A DNA stretch of 64,000 nucleotides from a virus. This document shows positions 24,682 through 32,989 of the stretch, piece after piece. A program made the translations under genes and the position numbers. The notes beneath the pieces were generated by a model, which had not been told where the DNA came from, ran no database searches, and worked only from the letters and a program-made list of their open reading frames with translations. Location of the stretch: IMG/VR virus record IMGVR_UViG_3300037189_012662, positions 1-64,000 of that record. One strand, 5' to 3'. The stretch's first letter is position 1, and every line of letters begins with the position of its first letter.

Positions 24682-25608
24682 TTACTTTGAGCTAATTAGC
24701 TTTACCTTTGCACGTGGGAACTTCTTGTTCCACTCTCTGGCAAGCTTGTTGTGTGCCTTGCGATTCTCAACAGCCTTAGCCTCAGCTGCAGCCAACTGAG
24801 CAGTTAGCGTTGCAACCTGTGCACTAAGTGTTGCTACCTGTCCAGAAAGGTCTGCTACAGAAATTGTAGAGATAACCTCAGTTACTGGCTTTGCAAGACC
24901 TGCAACAGCAGAAGCAGTAATTGTGTTTGCAATCACTGTATTTCCTGCAGTAGCAGGAGCAGTTAGAGTTGCCTCATAACGCTTATCGGTTGCATCGTAT
25001 GAGAATGAACCTAGTGTACCACGAATAACTGTAGACGAAATGGTAGCGTTAGTTACAGCATTACCAAATACGTCAGTTACAGTTGCAGTAACTTCTACAG
25101 CTGCACCCAGGTTGGCAACTGTTGGTGCAACAACTGCTAGGTTGTACGCAGCACCAGCATTACCCTTAACAAAGTATGTAGTAGTAGCATTGTTTGCAGT
25201 TACTGCTACAGTACCAGTCAAAGTTGTTGTGGTGTATACATAAATGTCTGCAGTTGTTCCTGTACCAGTAGGAATAGTTGCTGAAGTAGTTCCAGCATCT
25301 GCCTTTACAACAGCAGAACCAGATGTAATTGAAGTAACTACTCTTGCATTTGTTGCAGAAACTACAACATTGCTTCCAGCAACTAGGTTAGACAATGCGA
25401 TGCGTAGAACATCAGCAGAATCTACACTGTTATCAGCAGGTACTGGGAGAGCAACCGCAGTTGCAGAGGAAGTACCAGCTGTAGCAGGGGCAGAACCAGC
25501 AACAGTAAGTGCTGTGGTAGCTGCATTAGCAGGACCTGCAAGAATTACAGATCCAATTAGTGCTACTGCAGAGGCAATAGCAATTAAAGGCTTCTTAATA
25601 GAAGTCAT
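24682..25608 (-). CDS. Secreted Ala/Thr/Val-rich protein with Ig-like region and coiled coil
   Basis: A 308-residue protein. Residues 1-29 are a signal peptide (ending GPANA-ATT). The central region (about 30-250) is low-complexity in Ala, Thr and Val with beta-strand spacing and an Ig/invasin-like segment (VTATVTDVFGNAVTNATI). A heptad region (LSGQVATLSAQVATLTAQLA, about 253-275) and a basic tail (WNKKFPRAKVKLISSK) follow. It looks like a host-type surface-layer or fibre protein acquired by the phage. A role in modifying the infected cell surface, or as a decoy, is inference. AAAGGAG precedes the ATG. Confidence 0.75.
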   Translation of the reverse strand: MTSIKKPLIAIASAVALIGSVILAGPANAATTALTVAGSAPATAGTSSATAVALPVPADNSVDSADVLRIALSNLVAGSNVVVSATNARVVTSITSGSAVVKADAGTTSATIPTGTGTTADIYVYTTTTLTGTVAVTANNATTTYFVKGNAGAAYNLAVVAPTVANLGAAVEVTATVTDVFGNAVTNATISSTVIRGTLGSFSYDATDKRYEATLTAPATAGNTVIANTITASAVAGLAKPVTEVISTISVADLSGQVATLSAQVATLTAQLAAAEAKAVENRKAHNKLAREWNKKFPRAKVKLISSK

Positions 25609-25633
25609 TTTTCTCCTTTGTTTTGTTTTTGAT

Positions 25634-27409
25634 TTATATCAAATCAAATCTTTGTAAATAATCTGCCACATCTTTGGGCATAGGTTTATATTTTATCACA
25701 TTGTTGACATTCATGTCAAGCTGATTTTTAGGCCTGTCCCTAAAAGTATGAACCTCTACCTCAAGGTTTTGTGGCTTTGACGTATGAGATATTGCACCAA
25801 AGACAGCACCACAAACAGCATCCGCCAAGTCCTTGGACAGCTTTCTTGGGTGATCTACACGATTATTTTTCATAATCTTAAGCTCTGTTAGTTCTTCAAA
25901 TAACAAATCAATAGCTGGCATTGCCAACCTTTCTTCGTATATTAGCATAGCCATATCTTCATAATGCTTTTTAGCAACAGATACCGTTTCAGTTCTCATG
26001 CCAACTTGCTTTAGCTCATTCTGAATATCAAATGACTGCCAACGGTCAAATGAAACCATTCCAATATTAAAGCCCTGCCTTCTTAAATTTTGAATCCATT
26101 GCTTTACCTCAGAAAGGTTTACAGGTCCTTCAATCTTTGGCTCCCAGTATACGACTGCATCTACAATTACCATAGGGACAACCTGTTCATAATCTCTCAT
26201 TACCTGGACAGATACCCATTTTTCTACGTGAGCAATTGCAACAGCACACTTGTCATGCTTTTGTGCAAGGTCAGCATGAACAAAATATGTTTTTTCAGGA
26301 TCTGGCTTGAATGTCTCATCAAATCTTTTTGCACTGTCTATTGGATTTCTAATTGTCATACAGGCACGAACCTTTTCCTGTTGCTTAAAAAAGGCATCTG
26401 AGGCAAAGGTAGGCACACATGCAAATCTCTGCATGGCATCTCCAATATCAGTATAAAACGCTAACTTAAAGTCATCAATTTTTCTTGTTGGGTTTACAAC
26501 CCAGGTCGGACGCTTTAATGCAAACACTCCTGGATATTTATAAGAAATGATTGTTTCTTCATCCCACTGAATCTCTAAAGAATTTCCCTCTGCATCTTCT
26601 GGAAGTTCTGGATTCATAACAAACTTGTGAGTCTTTGTAACTGAATCTTTTTCTGCAATAACCGCATCGTATCTTTGGGAAATAAAGTCTCCTGGAAAGC
26701 GTGGGAATGATAGCAGTGCTACCTTACCTAGGTCTGGGAAACGAGAGTCTACTGACGCACGGAAGGCTTTATAGATGTTGTCTGCTGTTTTACCTTGGTC
26801 ATTGCCAGTTCCAATTTCAGTAGCAAATCCAGAGATCTCATCAAGTACCGCCAAGATAAGGTTAAGACCCTCGTGTGACTCTCTTTCCGAGTGTCCAGAA
26901 TATACTGTGATAGATTTGTCAAACTCAATTGATTCAGCCTTGGCATAAAACTTACCAGAGAACCAAGAGGACTTCTCAATCTTTGTCTTAAAGCCTTTAA
27001 AGAATACGTTTTTCGCTTGCTGTGCGTTGATCGCAACGTTAATGATATCAATGGCATCACCACTAGGCTTACCAAAATATCGTGCAGGATCTTTAAGGCA
27101 TAAAAGCTTGTATACAATATAGGCACATGCAACTGTTGAGGTAAAATCTTTTCCAGAACCTTTTCCAAGCTGAAGAATAATTTCATTTTTTGTATACTTT
27201 GCATAGTGCTGCCTTCCCTTTTCTTCGCCCATAATGTCTATCAAATCTTCTAGTCGATATATCTGGCTCATGGCCTCTACAATGTCGTACTGAATATCAG
27301 ATAGTGGTGGCTGTGCCAAATAGTCTTCGCCCTCAACAAAGGTCTTAGCGTCTACTGGCTTTTCTTCAAAGATGTCAGCTTTTAAGACTTCTATAAAATC
27401 ATCAAACAT
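25634..27409 (-). CDS. terL: Terminase large subunit
   Basis: A 591-residue protein. The ATPase domain has Walker A LGKGSGKD (K87) and Walker B LILAVLDE (D190, E191). The C-terminal RNase-H-like nuclease has its first acidic residue in YFVHADLAQKHD and further acidic residues near FDRWQSFD and the DLADAV end segment. It packages DNA into proheads. The small subunit overlaps its start by eight bases. Together with the siphovirus-type tail genes it identifies the phage as a tailed dsDNA virus. Confidence 0.93.
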   Translation of the reverse strand: MFDDFIEVLKADIFEEKPVDAKTFVEGEDYLAQPPLSDIQYDIVEAMSQIYRLEDLIDIMGEEKGRQHYAKYTKNEIILQLGKGSGKDFTSTVACAYIVYKLLCLKDPARYFGKPSGDAIDIINVAINAQQAKNVFFKGFKTKIEKSSWFSGKFYAKAESIEFDKSITVYSGHSERESHEGLNLILAVLDEISGFATEIGTGNDQGKTADNIYKAFRASVDSRFPDLGKVALLSFPRFPGDFISQRYDAVIAEKDSVTKTHKFVMNPELPEDAEGNSLEIQWDEETIISYKYPGVFALKRPTWVVNPTRKIDDFKLAFYTDIGDAMQRFACVPTFASDAFFKQQEKVRACMTIRNPIDSAKRFDETFKPDPEKTYFVHADLAQKHDKCAVAIAHVEKWVSVQVMRDYEQVVPMVIVDAVVYWEPKIEGPVNLSEVKQWIQNLRRQGFNIGMVSFDRWQSFDIQNELKQVGMRTETVSVAKKHYEDMAMLIYEERLAMPAIDLLFEELTELKIMKNNRVDHPRKLSKDLADAVCGAVFGAISHTSKPQNLEVEVHTFRDRPKNQLDMNVNNVIKYKPMPKDVADYLQRFDLI

Positions 27410-27938
27410 CGCTGTGCACTACCGTAATCACCTGTTGCTCTTTAGAAACTGCTGATAGCCTTCTCATAATTTCGTCACGAATTTGTGGATATTCAGAAGC
27501 AATGTCTCTAAGGATTCCTACAAGAATGTCTTGCTTACGCTCAATCTCAAGCATCTCTTCAGCCAACTCTTTATTTTCTAGCAGGCCAGCTTTTTGCAGC
27601 ATGTCAATACGCTTGGCCTCAATGTCTAGCACAAGCTTGATTGCAGAAGTTTTTGCATTTAGGTTAGCTGTAGTTGTGGCATCATCAATAACCTCATATG
27701 CTTTTTGAATAAGTTTGTTGTAGTGAGTGTCTGCTCCAACGAGAGCTTCTTTTGCTCGTGCACGAATTGCAGCATTGTCAGAAGCCATCTGCTTCCACTC
27801 ATTAATATATAGCATTACCTTTTGACGAGGCATTGCTAGCTCTTTAGAAATTTGGGTTGGCTCAGCTCCCTGAAGATACTTTTCTACAACACGATTAACA
27901 TCATCAAGATGCTGGATTAGCTGTTCCTCTGTTGACAC
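27402..27938 (-). CDS. Terminase small subunit (probable)
   Basis: A 178-residue, almost entirely helical protein. Its N-terminal third has a helix-turn-helix-like segment (PTQISKELAMPRQKVMLYINEW) for DNA recognition, then an oligomerisation-type helical domain (LVLDIEAKRIDMLQKAGLLENKELAEEM). Its position directly before and overlapping terL supports the call. Confidence 0.8.
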   Translation of the reverse strand: MSTEEQLIQHLDDVNRVVEKYLQGAEPTQISKELAMPRQKVMLYINEWKQMASDNAAIRARAKEALVGADTHYNKLIQKAYEVIDDATTTANLNAKTSAIKLVLDIEAKRIDMLQKAGLLENKELAEEMLEIERKQDILVGILRDIASEYPQIRDEIMRRLSAVSKEQQVITVVHSDV

Positions 27939-28230
27939 GTGCCACCCTCTTTCTTTTTACTGGTATTCTCTTTACTCTATCTGGAGAGAAAGACCTAAAC
28001 ACTGAAGATCTTCCCATAACAAATTCAAAACAATCGATCCACTGTGCTCCAGAAACTGAGTTTGTAACAAAGCTATGAAACTTAAACTTCACCCCATGCT
28101 CACCCTGGATCTTAATTATATCACCACGACTAATCAAGAAGCCATCGATTTCTATGGAGTCTTCCTTTATAAGATATGTCTCCTTGACCTGTGCCGCCTT
28201 TTTACGCACTAGCCAGCCTTCCCTTAGCAA
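27904..28230 (-). CDS. Small basic protein upstream of the terminase genes
   Basis: A 108-residue protein with a beta-rich core (YLIKEDSIEIDGFLISRGDIIKI...VKFKFHSFVTN) and a basic C-terminus (VKRIPVKRKRVARVNRG). Similar proteins (DUF7246-like, from memory) lie in this position in other actinophages. The basic tail suggests nucleic acid binding. It overlaps both neighbours by about 30 bases. Confidence 0.6.
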   Translation of the reverse strand: MLREGWLVRKKAAQVKETYLIKEDSIEIDGFLISRGDIIKIQGEHGVKFKFHSFVTNSVSGAQWIDCFEFVMGRSSVFRSFSPDRVKRIPVKRKRVARVNRGTANPAS

Positions 28231-28468
28231 TTTTTAGCAAAACTAGATATCCAATTAGGTCATCTATGTCGTTATCTCCTGGATAGCTTCTGCCCCTGGC
28301 AAATCTTGAAATCTTGTCATCTATCCTAACCAAAATTTGCTCAGTGGCATCTGCCTTTGAGAAAATTCTTACAGGGCTTAGTGCAGAGTCTCCATAAGAT
28401 AAGTTTTTGCTCATCAGCATATCTCTGATTTCGTTGCAAACTCTGTTTATGTCATTAATTGTATTCAT
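28202..28468 (-). CDS. DUF1599/Nmad1-like helical protein
   Basis: An 88-residue protein with KNLSYGDSALSPVRIFSK, VRIDDKISRFARG and a DDLIGYLVLLKIAKGR ending. This matches the pattern (K-N-x-D/S-Y-G, D-K-I-x-R, D-L-I-x-Y) of DUF1599-type 'nucleotide modification associated' proteins. The family name reflects genomic association with base modification; the activity is not established. It overlaps the HTH gene by ATGA. Confidence 0.6.
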   Translation of the reverse strand: MNTINDINRVCNEIRDMLMSKNLSYGDSALSPVRIFSKADATEQILVRIDDKISRFARGRSYPGDNDIDDLIGYLVLLKIAKGRLASA

Positions 28469-28617
28469 CTACGTGACTTCCTTAGTCCAAATTTAGCAAG
28501 ATATACGTATATAGTTTCCACGCTAGTGTTGCATTCTTTTGCAATTTCTTGTGGAGTTTTCTTATCAACATGGTATCTTTTTTTCAACCATGCCTCACTA
28601 GTATACAGCTTGCTCAT
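28465..28617 (-). CDS. Small helix-turn-helix protein (50 residues)
   Basis: A 50-residue protein, MSKLYTSEAWLKKRYHVDKK followed by TPQEIAKECNTSVETIYVYL and AKFGLRKSRR, a clear HTH: TPQEIAKECNTS is the first helix and turn, VETIYVYLAKFGL the recognition helix. Such domains occur alone or attached to HNH endonucleases. It fills the gap between the resolvase and the DUF1599-like gene with ATGA coupling. A small transcription factor or DNA-packaging factor is possible. Confidence 0.8.
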   Translation of the reverse strand: MSKLYTSEAWLKKRYHVDKKTPQEIAKECNTSVETIYVYLAKFGLRKSRR

Positions 28618-29193
28618 TTATTTGTCAATCTTTCCCCAATTGTTAATTGCGTAGTGGCCAATACCAATTGCATCTGCGACATCATCATCAGTTATATCTT
28701 TATCATAGTAAGTATTAACAAACTTAATTGTTCTTTGTTTGCGAATCTCTCTGGACTTATTCTGATACCAATTTTTTGATTTGCCAGGAAACTCAGCCAT
28801 AAGGTCTTGCTTTTCTTTTGCGGACAACTTGTTGTTTCCAATAAAGCTTTGCCAAGTAATAGGATTGATAGATCCTGCTGTTGATACTCCAGAAATTTTT
28901 GCTGCACCAAGTAGGGCACCTTGAATTAATGCAAGATCTGATGCAGTCTTTGGACTATTCATAAACACTGTGTGCTCAATAACAATCGCATCTATTTCAA
29001 ATAACTTAAAGAATGGCATAGACTTTTTTGCAGCATCGCCAAGCTTTTGGTAAGCGTTAGCCCCTTCAAACTTAATTTTGCCACACTTTACCAAGTTGTT
29101 GTCTGAAAAAATTGCAAAAGCTAAGCTATGAGTGCTAGCATCAATTGCACATATATTTTTAGGTTTTTCGCTACTCTTTTTTATTCCTGCCAT
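28618..29193 (-). CDS. RuvC-like Holliday junction resolvase
   Basis: A 191-residue protein starting at the ATG at 29193 after AAGGGA. RNase-H-fold acidic residues are visible in CAIDASTHSLAFAIF (first Asp), DAIVIEHTVF (Glu) and DDDVADAIGIGHYA (last Asp pair), the RuvC arrangement. It should resolve recombination or branched replication intermediates before packaging; it lies near the terminase genes and downstream of the Cas4-like nuclease. Confidence 0.85.
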   Translation of the reverse strand: MAGIKKSSEKPKNICAIDASTHSLAFAIFSDNNLVKCGKIKFEGANAYQKLGDAAKKSMPFFKLFEIDAIVIEHTVFMNSPKTASDLALIQGALLGAAKISGVSTAGSINPITWQSFIGNNKLSAKEKQDLMAEFPGKSKNWYQNKSREIRKQRTIKFVNTYYDKDITDDDVADAIGIGHYAINNWGKIDK

Positions 29194-29470
29194 TTGCAAG
29201 TCCCTTAATCTGTTTTAAAATTTTAGACACTTCCTTTGGATTGATCAAGCAGTTTTGACATAGCGAGTCATCATTATATATTGACAGGCTTGCTCCACAA
29301 GAATTGCAAAGCCTAACTTTACCAGTTCTTTTTTTCCTACGTGATATATGATATCTAGCTGCAATCTTTTCTTTTGTAGCAGAATCTCTACACTGCACAG
29401 AGCAGTATATCTGATAAGTTATATCTGTCTCGAACTGAGTGTCACACCACTGACAATGCTTTGTCTTCAT
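29171..29470 (-). CDS. Double zinc-finger protein
   Basis: A 99-residue protein with CQWC...CSVQC (residues 6-27) and CNSCGAS...CQNC (about 53-73), two four-cysteine zinc sites joined by a basic segment (RRKKRTGKVRL). HNH catalytic residues are not evident. It overlaps the start of the resolvase gene and the end of the Cas4-like gene, so it may assist one of them. Confidence 0.65.
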   Translation of the reverse strand: MKTKHCQWCDTQFETDITYQIYCSVQCRDSATKEKIAARYHISRRKKRTGKVRLCNSCGASLSIYNDDSLCQNCLINPKEVSKILKQIKGLANGRNKKE

Positions 29471-30254
29471 CCAAGGGCTCCAGTGACTTTATTTCGATGT
29501 CTCCCAGCCCAGCATTTTCACAAGCATCCCTAATTGGACATGTCTTGCAGATTTTGGAATTAGATCTATAGTTTTTGGTTGGCAGGGTTTTCTTTTCCCA
29601 TGCACCACGAACTGTCTTCATCCATTCAAATGTGTTCTCTACCCACTCATACATATACGCATTTAATTCAATTGGGAATACCAACAATTCATGGTTATTC
29701 TTGTTTTCATAAATTAGTATTGCTTTGTTTTTATTAAGTATCTTCATGTAAATCAAAAGCTGGATTAGGTGTCCAGTCTTTGGCTTACCAGCATTTTTAC
29801 GATACTCAAAACCTTCATGTGGCATTGTCTTGATCTCACCAAGCAATGGGGCATCTTCCCAATTAAGAAGAACATCTCCAAAACCAAAGATTGGTGGATT
29901 TTCATAAGTCACCTTAAACTCAGAATCTAGGAGAAGGCCTGGCACGTTTGCCATAGCTTCCTGAATTCTTTCGTGAGACTTTGTACCAGATGTCATATTT
30001 GCTGCACCATAAGCATCTGCATTATCTTGAAAGACGGCTCCTTCAAAAGCCAGATACCAGTATCTTGGGCATTCTCCATGAGAATATGCGATAGTGCTTG
30101 GTGCAAAAGAATTCTTTTTCTGAAACTTTTCTGTTCTGTTTACAGTATATCCAGAATTAATTTTTTGGATCAATGCGTCTGTATCAAGAAATGTTTTCTT
30201 AAAAGGAACCCTTTTGGTTTCTAACATAACCTGCTTCAATAAACTTTTAGCCAT
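29442..30254 (-). CDS. Cas4-like PD-(D/E)XK exonuclease with Fe-S cysteines
   Basis: A 270-residue protein. Nuclease core residues: GFGDVLL (Asp) and LLGEIKT (E-x-K), followed by a GHLIQLLIYM helix (QxxxY-like). A cysteine in GECPRYWY and three in CKTCPIRDAC match the four [4Fe-4S] ligands of Cas4/AddB-type nucleases. There is no CRISPR array here; as in many phages it probably processes DNA ends for recombination with the RecA and RuvC-like proteins. Confidence 0.85.
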   Translation of the reverse strand: MAKSLLKQVMLETKRVPFKKTFLDTDALIQKINSGYTVNRTEKFQKKNSFAPSTIAYSHGECPRYWYLAFEGAVFQDNADAYGAANMTSGTKSHERIQEAMANVPGLLLDSEFKVTYENPPIFGFGDVLLNWEDAPLLGEIKTMPHEGFEYRKNAGKPKTGHLIQLLIYMKILNKNKAILIYENKNNHELLVFPIELNAYMYEWVENTFEWMKTVRGAWEKKTLPTKNYRSNSKICKTCPIRDACENAGLGDIEIKSLEPLDEDKALSVV

Positions 30255-30262
30255 GATATACC

Positions 30263-30568
30263 CTATCGAACAATATACTTTAGTGCTGAGACTAGATCAG
30301 AGATTGCCTCATGTGCGGTAAAGTAGATGTTCTTCTTCTCCCTATTTCCTTTTTCAACATTAACCATCCAGGTTGCACGAAATGCCATCTTAGCCGCAAT
30401 AGCTTGCAGTCTAACAATTTCAAGTGTAGCAACATTCATAGGAATGTCTGGCTTAATAATTAACTTTGCAATAACGGTTAGGGCCTGGGTTAGCTCTTCA
30501 TCATTCATGAAGTCAGCTATCTCTGCCAGACCATTTACCATCTCTATTGTTGTTTTATCTTGCTGCAT
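30263..30568 (-). CDS. Hypothetical helical protein
   Basis: A 101-residue, all-helical protein (TIEMVNGLAEIADFMNDEEL...VATLEIVRLQAIAAKMAF). It lies in the recombination operon just before the Cas4-like gene. Small proteins of this kind are common in this position in actinophages. Function unknown. Confidence 0.55.
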   Translation of the reverse strand: MQQDKTTIEMVNGLAEIADFMNDEELTQALTVIAKLIIKPDIPMNVATLEIVRLQAIAAKMAFRATWMVNVEKGNREKKNIYFTAHEAISDLVSALKYIVR

Positions 30569-30589
30569 TATTTTCTTTCTTTTTTATTG

Positions 30590-31321
30590 TTAAAGTCTAT
30601 TATACATGTTCCATGCATCCTGGTACTGCTTTTTCGTTGACAATTCTTCTAGGTATTCTCGCATCTTTTCTGGATATTTGTTTGGATCAATTGGATCGTC
30701 TTCTCCTGTAAAAGCCCAATCTGTTGGTGGAGAATAGTCAAAGGTTACAATTTCCAAAAAGTCCCCCTCTTTCCACTCACGCTTTGGTCTCCAATGAACT
30801 TGGTTAACTGCACTAAAAATTATGGCATCTCCAGTTTTAAGGCTATGCTTTTCTCCATCTATGTAAATATCCCAGTCAATGTTGCCACCAAGCTGATAGT
30901 TGAATGTCACAAGATTTTCAGTACTGTCAATATGTGGTGGCAGTGATGGCTCATACCTTCCATCACCGTACTTTAAATTATAGTCTATGTAGCTGTAATG
31001 TGCAAGCTTTATTTCATCTTTGTGGACTGGCTTACAGTATGAGTCCATTACAGACTCTATGGATTTTGGACAAATAAATTCAATAATCATTCTTGACATA
31101 TGTGTCATTATTCTTGGGTCCAGCCTACTTGTGCTGCTCGTAAACTCTTCTTTGTCACCTGGCAGGATCTCTGAGGCCAATGGACGTGAACGTATAGAAT
31201 CTATAGAATTACGAAGCTCTTCTGCCTGTGAGGCTGTGAAGGGCTTTTCTATGTATATTGGTAGAGTTTTATTGTATCTGTCAAATCCAGTGAGATATTT
31301 ATGCATTTTTGCAATTGGCAT
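30590..31321 (-). CDS. 2-oxoglutarate/Fe(II) oxygenase, tandem copy 3
   Basis: A 243-residue protein with H130-x-D132 (PPHIDST), H176 and R178 in VNQVHWRPKREW. The HWRP-x-REW ending is shared with the next two genes and differs from the P4H-like enzymes at 3.1, 10.2 and 12.3 kb. The substrate is unknown. It has a longer N-terminal region (about 50 residues) than the other two copies. Confidence 0.8.
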   Translation of the reverse strand: MPIAKMHKYLTGFDRYNKTLPIYIEKPFTASQAEELRNSIDSIRSRPLASEILPGDKEEFTSSTSRLDPRIMTHMSRMIIEFICPKSIESVMDSYCKPVHKDEIKLAHYSYIDYNLKYGDGRYEPSLPPHIDSTENLVTFNYQLGGNIDWDIYIDGEKHSLKTGDAIIFSAVNQVHWRPKREWKEGDFLEIVTFDYSPPTDWAFTGEDDPIDPNKYPEKMREYLEELSTKKQYQDAWNMYNRL

Positions 31322-31324
31322 CTA

Positions 31325-31906
31325 TTACTCAATTCCAATTTTTTCACGATAGTCTTTTGCTCTGGCAAGCATGAGGTCATTGTGCTCTGATGAGTTTACA
31401 GGAAAACTTGGAGAATGCAGGTGGCAGAATATCATGTCCATGTATTCGCCCTCAGTCCACTCTCGCTCTGGCCTCCAGTGAACTTGGTGAGTTCCACTAA
31501 AAGTTACAGCCTCATTATCTTTCAATACAGATTCATTTCCTTCAACAACGATGGGCCAAGAAATATTTGATCCTAGCTGATAGTCAAAGGTAAACCTTGG
31601 CTGATCGAATGTGTCATGGTGTGGTGCCAACTTTGGAATTGATGTCACACCATCTTCTCTAATAAATTTTTCATATCTAGCAAACTGATATGCCTCTAGA
31701 ATTAAATCATCGTATCCAGATATCTCTTTAGAAACTTTAAGAATTTTTTCCATAACAGAGTCAGGCATTCTGAAGTCAGATACTTGCTGACCTAGATGTG
31801 GCATAATAAACTTATTGTATGACTGATCAACCATTGCATAAATTTCTTTGATTTCTGACTCAGTCAGCAAATCTTTAACCACAACATTTATTTCATCAAA
31901 CTTCAT
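31325..31906 (-). CDS. 2-oxoglutarate/Fe(II) oxygenase, tandem copy 2
   Basis: A 193-residue protein: H96-x-D98 (APHHDTF), then RFTFDYQLGSNISW, and H143 and R145 in THQVHWRPEREW, followed by DMIFCHL. It overlaps its upstream paralogue by 11 bases and ends three bases before the next one starts. Ligands are intact. Confidence 0.82.
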   Translation of the reverse strand: MKFDEINVVVKDLLTESEIKEIYAMVDQSYNKFIMPHLGQQVSDFRMPDSVMEKILKVSKEISGYDDLILEAYQFARYEKFIREDGVTSIPKLAPHHDTFDQPRFTFDYQLGSNISWPIVVEGNESVLKDNEAVTFSGTHQVHWRPEREWTEGEYMDMIFCHLHSPSFPVNSSEHNDLMLARAKDYREKIGIE

Positions 31907-32531
31907 TTGTAACTACCTCATTTCCAATTCCAGACTCATGCATTAAAAAGCTTGCTCTTTCACGCAGAATATCTTCCTGCCCCTCATCAAGTGGCAATGT
32001 GTTGACATACTCTAGATGACAAAAAATCATATCAATTTCTGCATCCTCAGCTATTGTTTTATTTTCTCTCCAATGGATTTGCTGGGTTCCTGCAAAAATT
32101 AAGCCTTGGTTATCCTCTAGGTAAAATGGCTCGCCTTCCACAACTACCGCCCAGGGCTCAGATGCCTTTAGTTGAATGTCAAAGGTTATTCTTTGTGCTT
32201 CTCTAGTATCGTAGTGTGGGAATAGCTTACACTCATAGCCAAACTTTCTAGAGTATCTTGCAAAAGAATAGTCATAATTTAAGACCACGATGTCTCCCAA
32301 AACAGATTGGGCAACAGCAGTTATCCTGTCTTCAATCTCTTTTGAAAACCTGGTGTCCCAAATTTTATGCCCAGCCCAGGGCTGAATTCTTGTTTGGCTT
32401 TCTGGTAAAGCAGAAACTGCGGAGTAAATTTCTGATATTTGTTCTGGCAATAATACATCTGAAACAACCAAAGGCTTGAAGTCCTGATTGCTTACGTATG
32501 GCTGAGATGCTACTAAGTCTGCGTATTTCAT
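31896..32531 (-). CDS. 2-oxoglutarate/Fe(II) oxygenase, tandem copy 1
   Basis: A 211-residue protein: H106-x-D108 (FPHYDTR), RITFDIQLKASEPW, H153 and R155 in TQQIHWRENK, then DMIFCHLEY. It is the first gene of the triplet and has a -10 box six bases before its ATG, suggesting a leaderless mRNA for the group. The three copies share order of motifs but only moderate identity, so duplication is old. Confidence 0.82.
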   Translation of the reverse strand: MKYADLVASQPYVSNQDFKPLVVSDVLLPEQISEIYSAVSALPESQTRIQPWAGHKIWDTRFSKEIEDRITAVAQSVLGDIVVLNYDYSFARYSRKFGYECKLFPHYDTREAQRITFDIQLKASEPWAVVVEGEPFYLEDNQGLIFAGTQQIHWRENKTIAEDAEIDMIFCHLEYVNTLPLDEGQEDILRERASFLMHESGIGNEVVTNEV

Positions 32532-32537
32532 ATCTTA

Positions 32538-32543
32538 ATTATA
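32538..32543 (-). promoter_or_regulatory. -10 box (TATAAT) for a probable leaderless mRNA
   Basis: TATAAT ends six bases (taagat) before the ATG at 32531 and overlaps the stop of the preceding gene; it would start the oxygenase triplet transcript. Confidence 0.5.
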
Positions 32544-32823
32544 CACCATCAATAATTTGCTCAAGCAGCGAGGCTTCTATAACCGCAAGCCTTGTCTTAA
32601 CTCCATCTTTTCCAATGACAACCATGATCGCAGGATCATTTCCATTCCGAATAGCATCTGTGACTGCCTTGGCCCAAACGTCCTTATTGATAGTAAAAGA
32701 TTTCTGAACCTCTTTAAAGTCAACAGTAAAGTTTTTCCAGGTCGCATCCCCCTTATGGGTTCCACGTCCAGAGTTTTTATGCTGCTTAGCGTTAATTCGC
32801 TTACTTTCGCTTTTCTCGCTCAT
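32539..32823 (-). CDS. Small nuclease/resolvase-like protein
   Basis: A 94-residue protein. NSGRGTHKGDATWKNFTVDF then KEVQKSFTIN and the LAVIEASLLEQII ending match a small protein often found next to recA in actinophages and annotated there as a Holliday junction resolvase-like PD-(D/E)XK protein; D-x-K at FTVDFKE would fit. This is recalled by pattern and uncertain. It overlaps the zinc protein gene at 32801 by 23 bases. Confidence 0.5.
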   Translation of the reverse strand: MSEKSESKRINAKQHKNSGRGTHKGDATWKNFTVDFKEVQKSFTINKDVWAKAVTDAIRNGNDPAIMVVIGKDGVKTRLAVIEASLLEQIIDGV

Positions 32824-32989
32824 AGTCTTTCTTTGTTTTTTTAACTGGCTTTAGGTTTACCGTGCTTAGATGATTCTGAGGACAAAGCCAAGTAAGCTCT
32901 CCAGAGTCCAGGTATTGCCTAAGACTGGTAACTATAGTTTTGCAAGTATGGCATGGAAATTCTCCATTGTAAACATTATACTTCGCCAT
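32801..32989 (-). CDS. Small zinc-ribbon protein
   Basis: A 62-residue protein with FPCHTCK (residues 11-17) and WLCPQNH (34-40), a CxxC...CxxxH zinc site, and a Lys-rich tail (KPVKKTKKDYEREKRK). Probably nucleic-acid-binding. It overlaps the end of recA by 14 bases. Confidence 0.65.
   Translation of the reverse strand: MAKYNVYNGEFPCHTCKTIVTSLRQYLDSGELTWLCPQNHLSTVNLKPVKKTKKDYEREKRK

Noticed and set aside
25705-25745. TTGACA on the minus strand inside terL
   Set aside because: No -10 hexamer at 16-18 bases, and it encodes part of the terminase C-terminus.
29442-30254. Cas4-like gene as part of a CRISPR-Cas system
   Set aside because: No array, Cas1, Cas2 or effector is present; lone Cas4-like nucleases are common in phage recombination modules.
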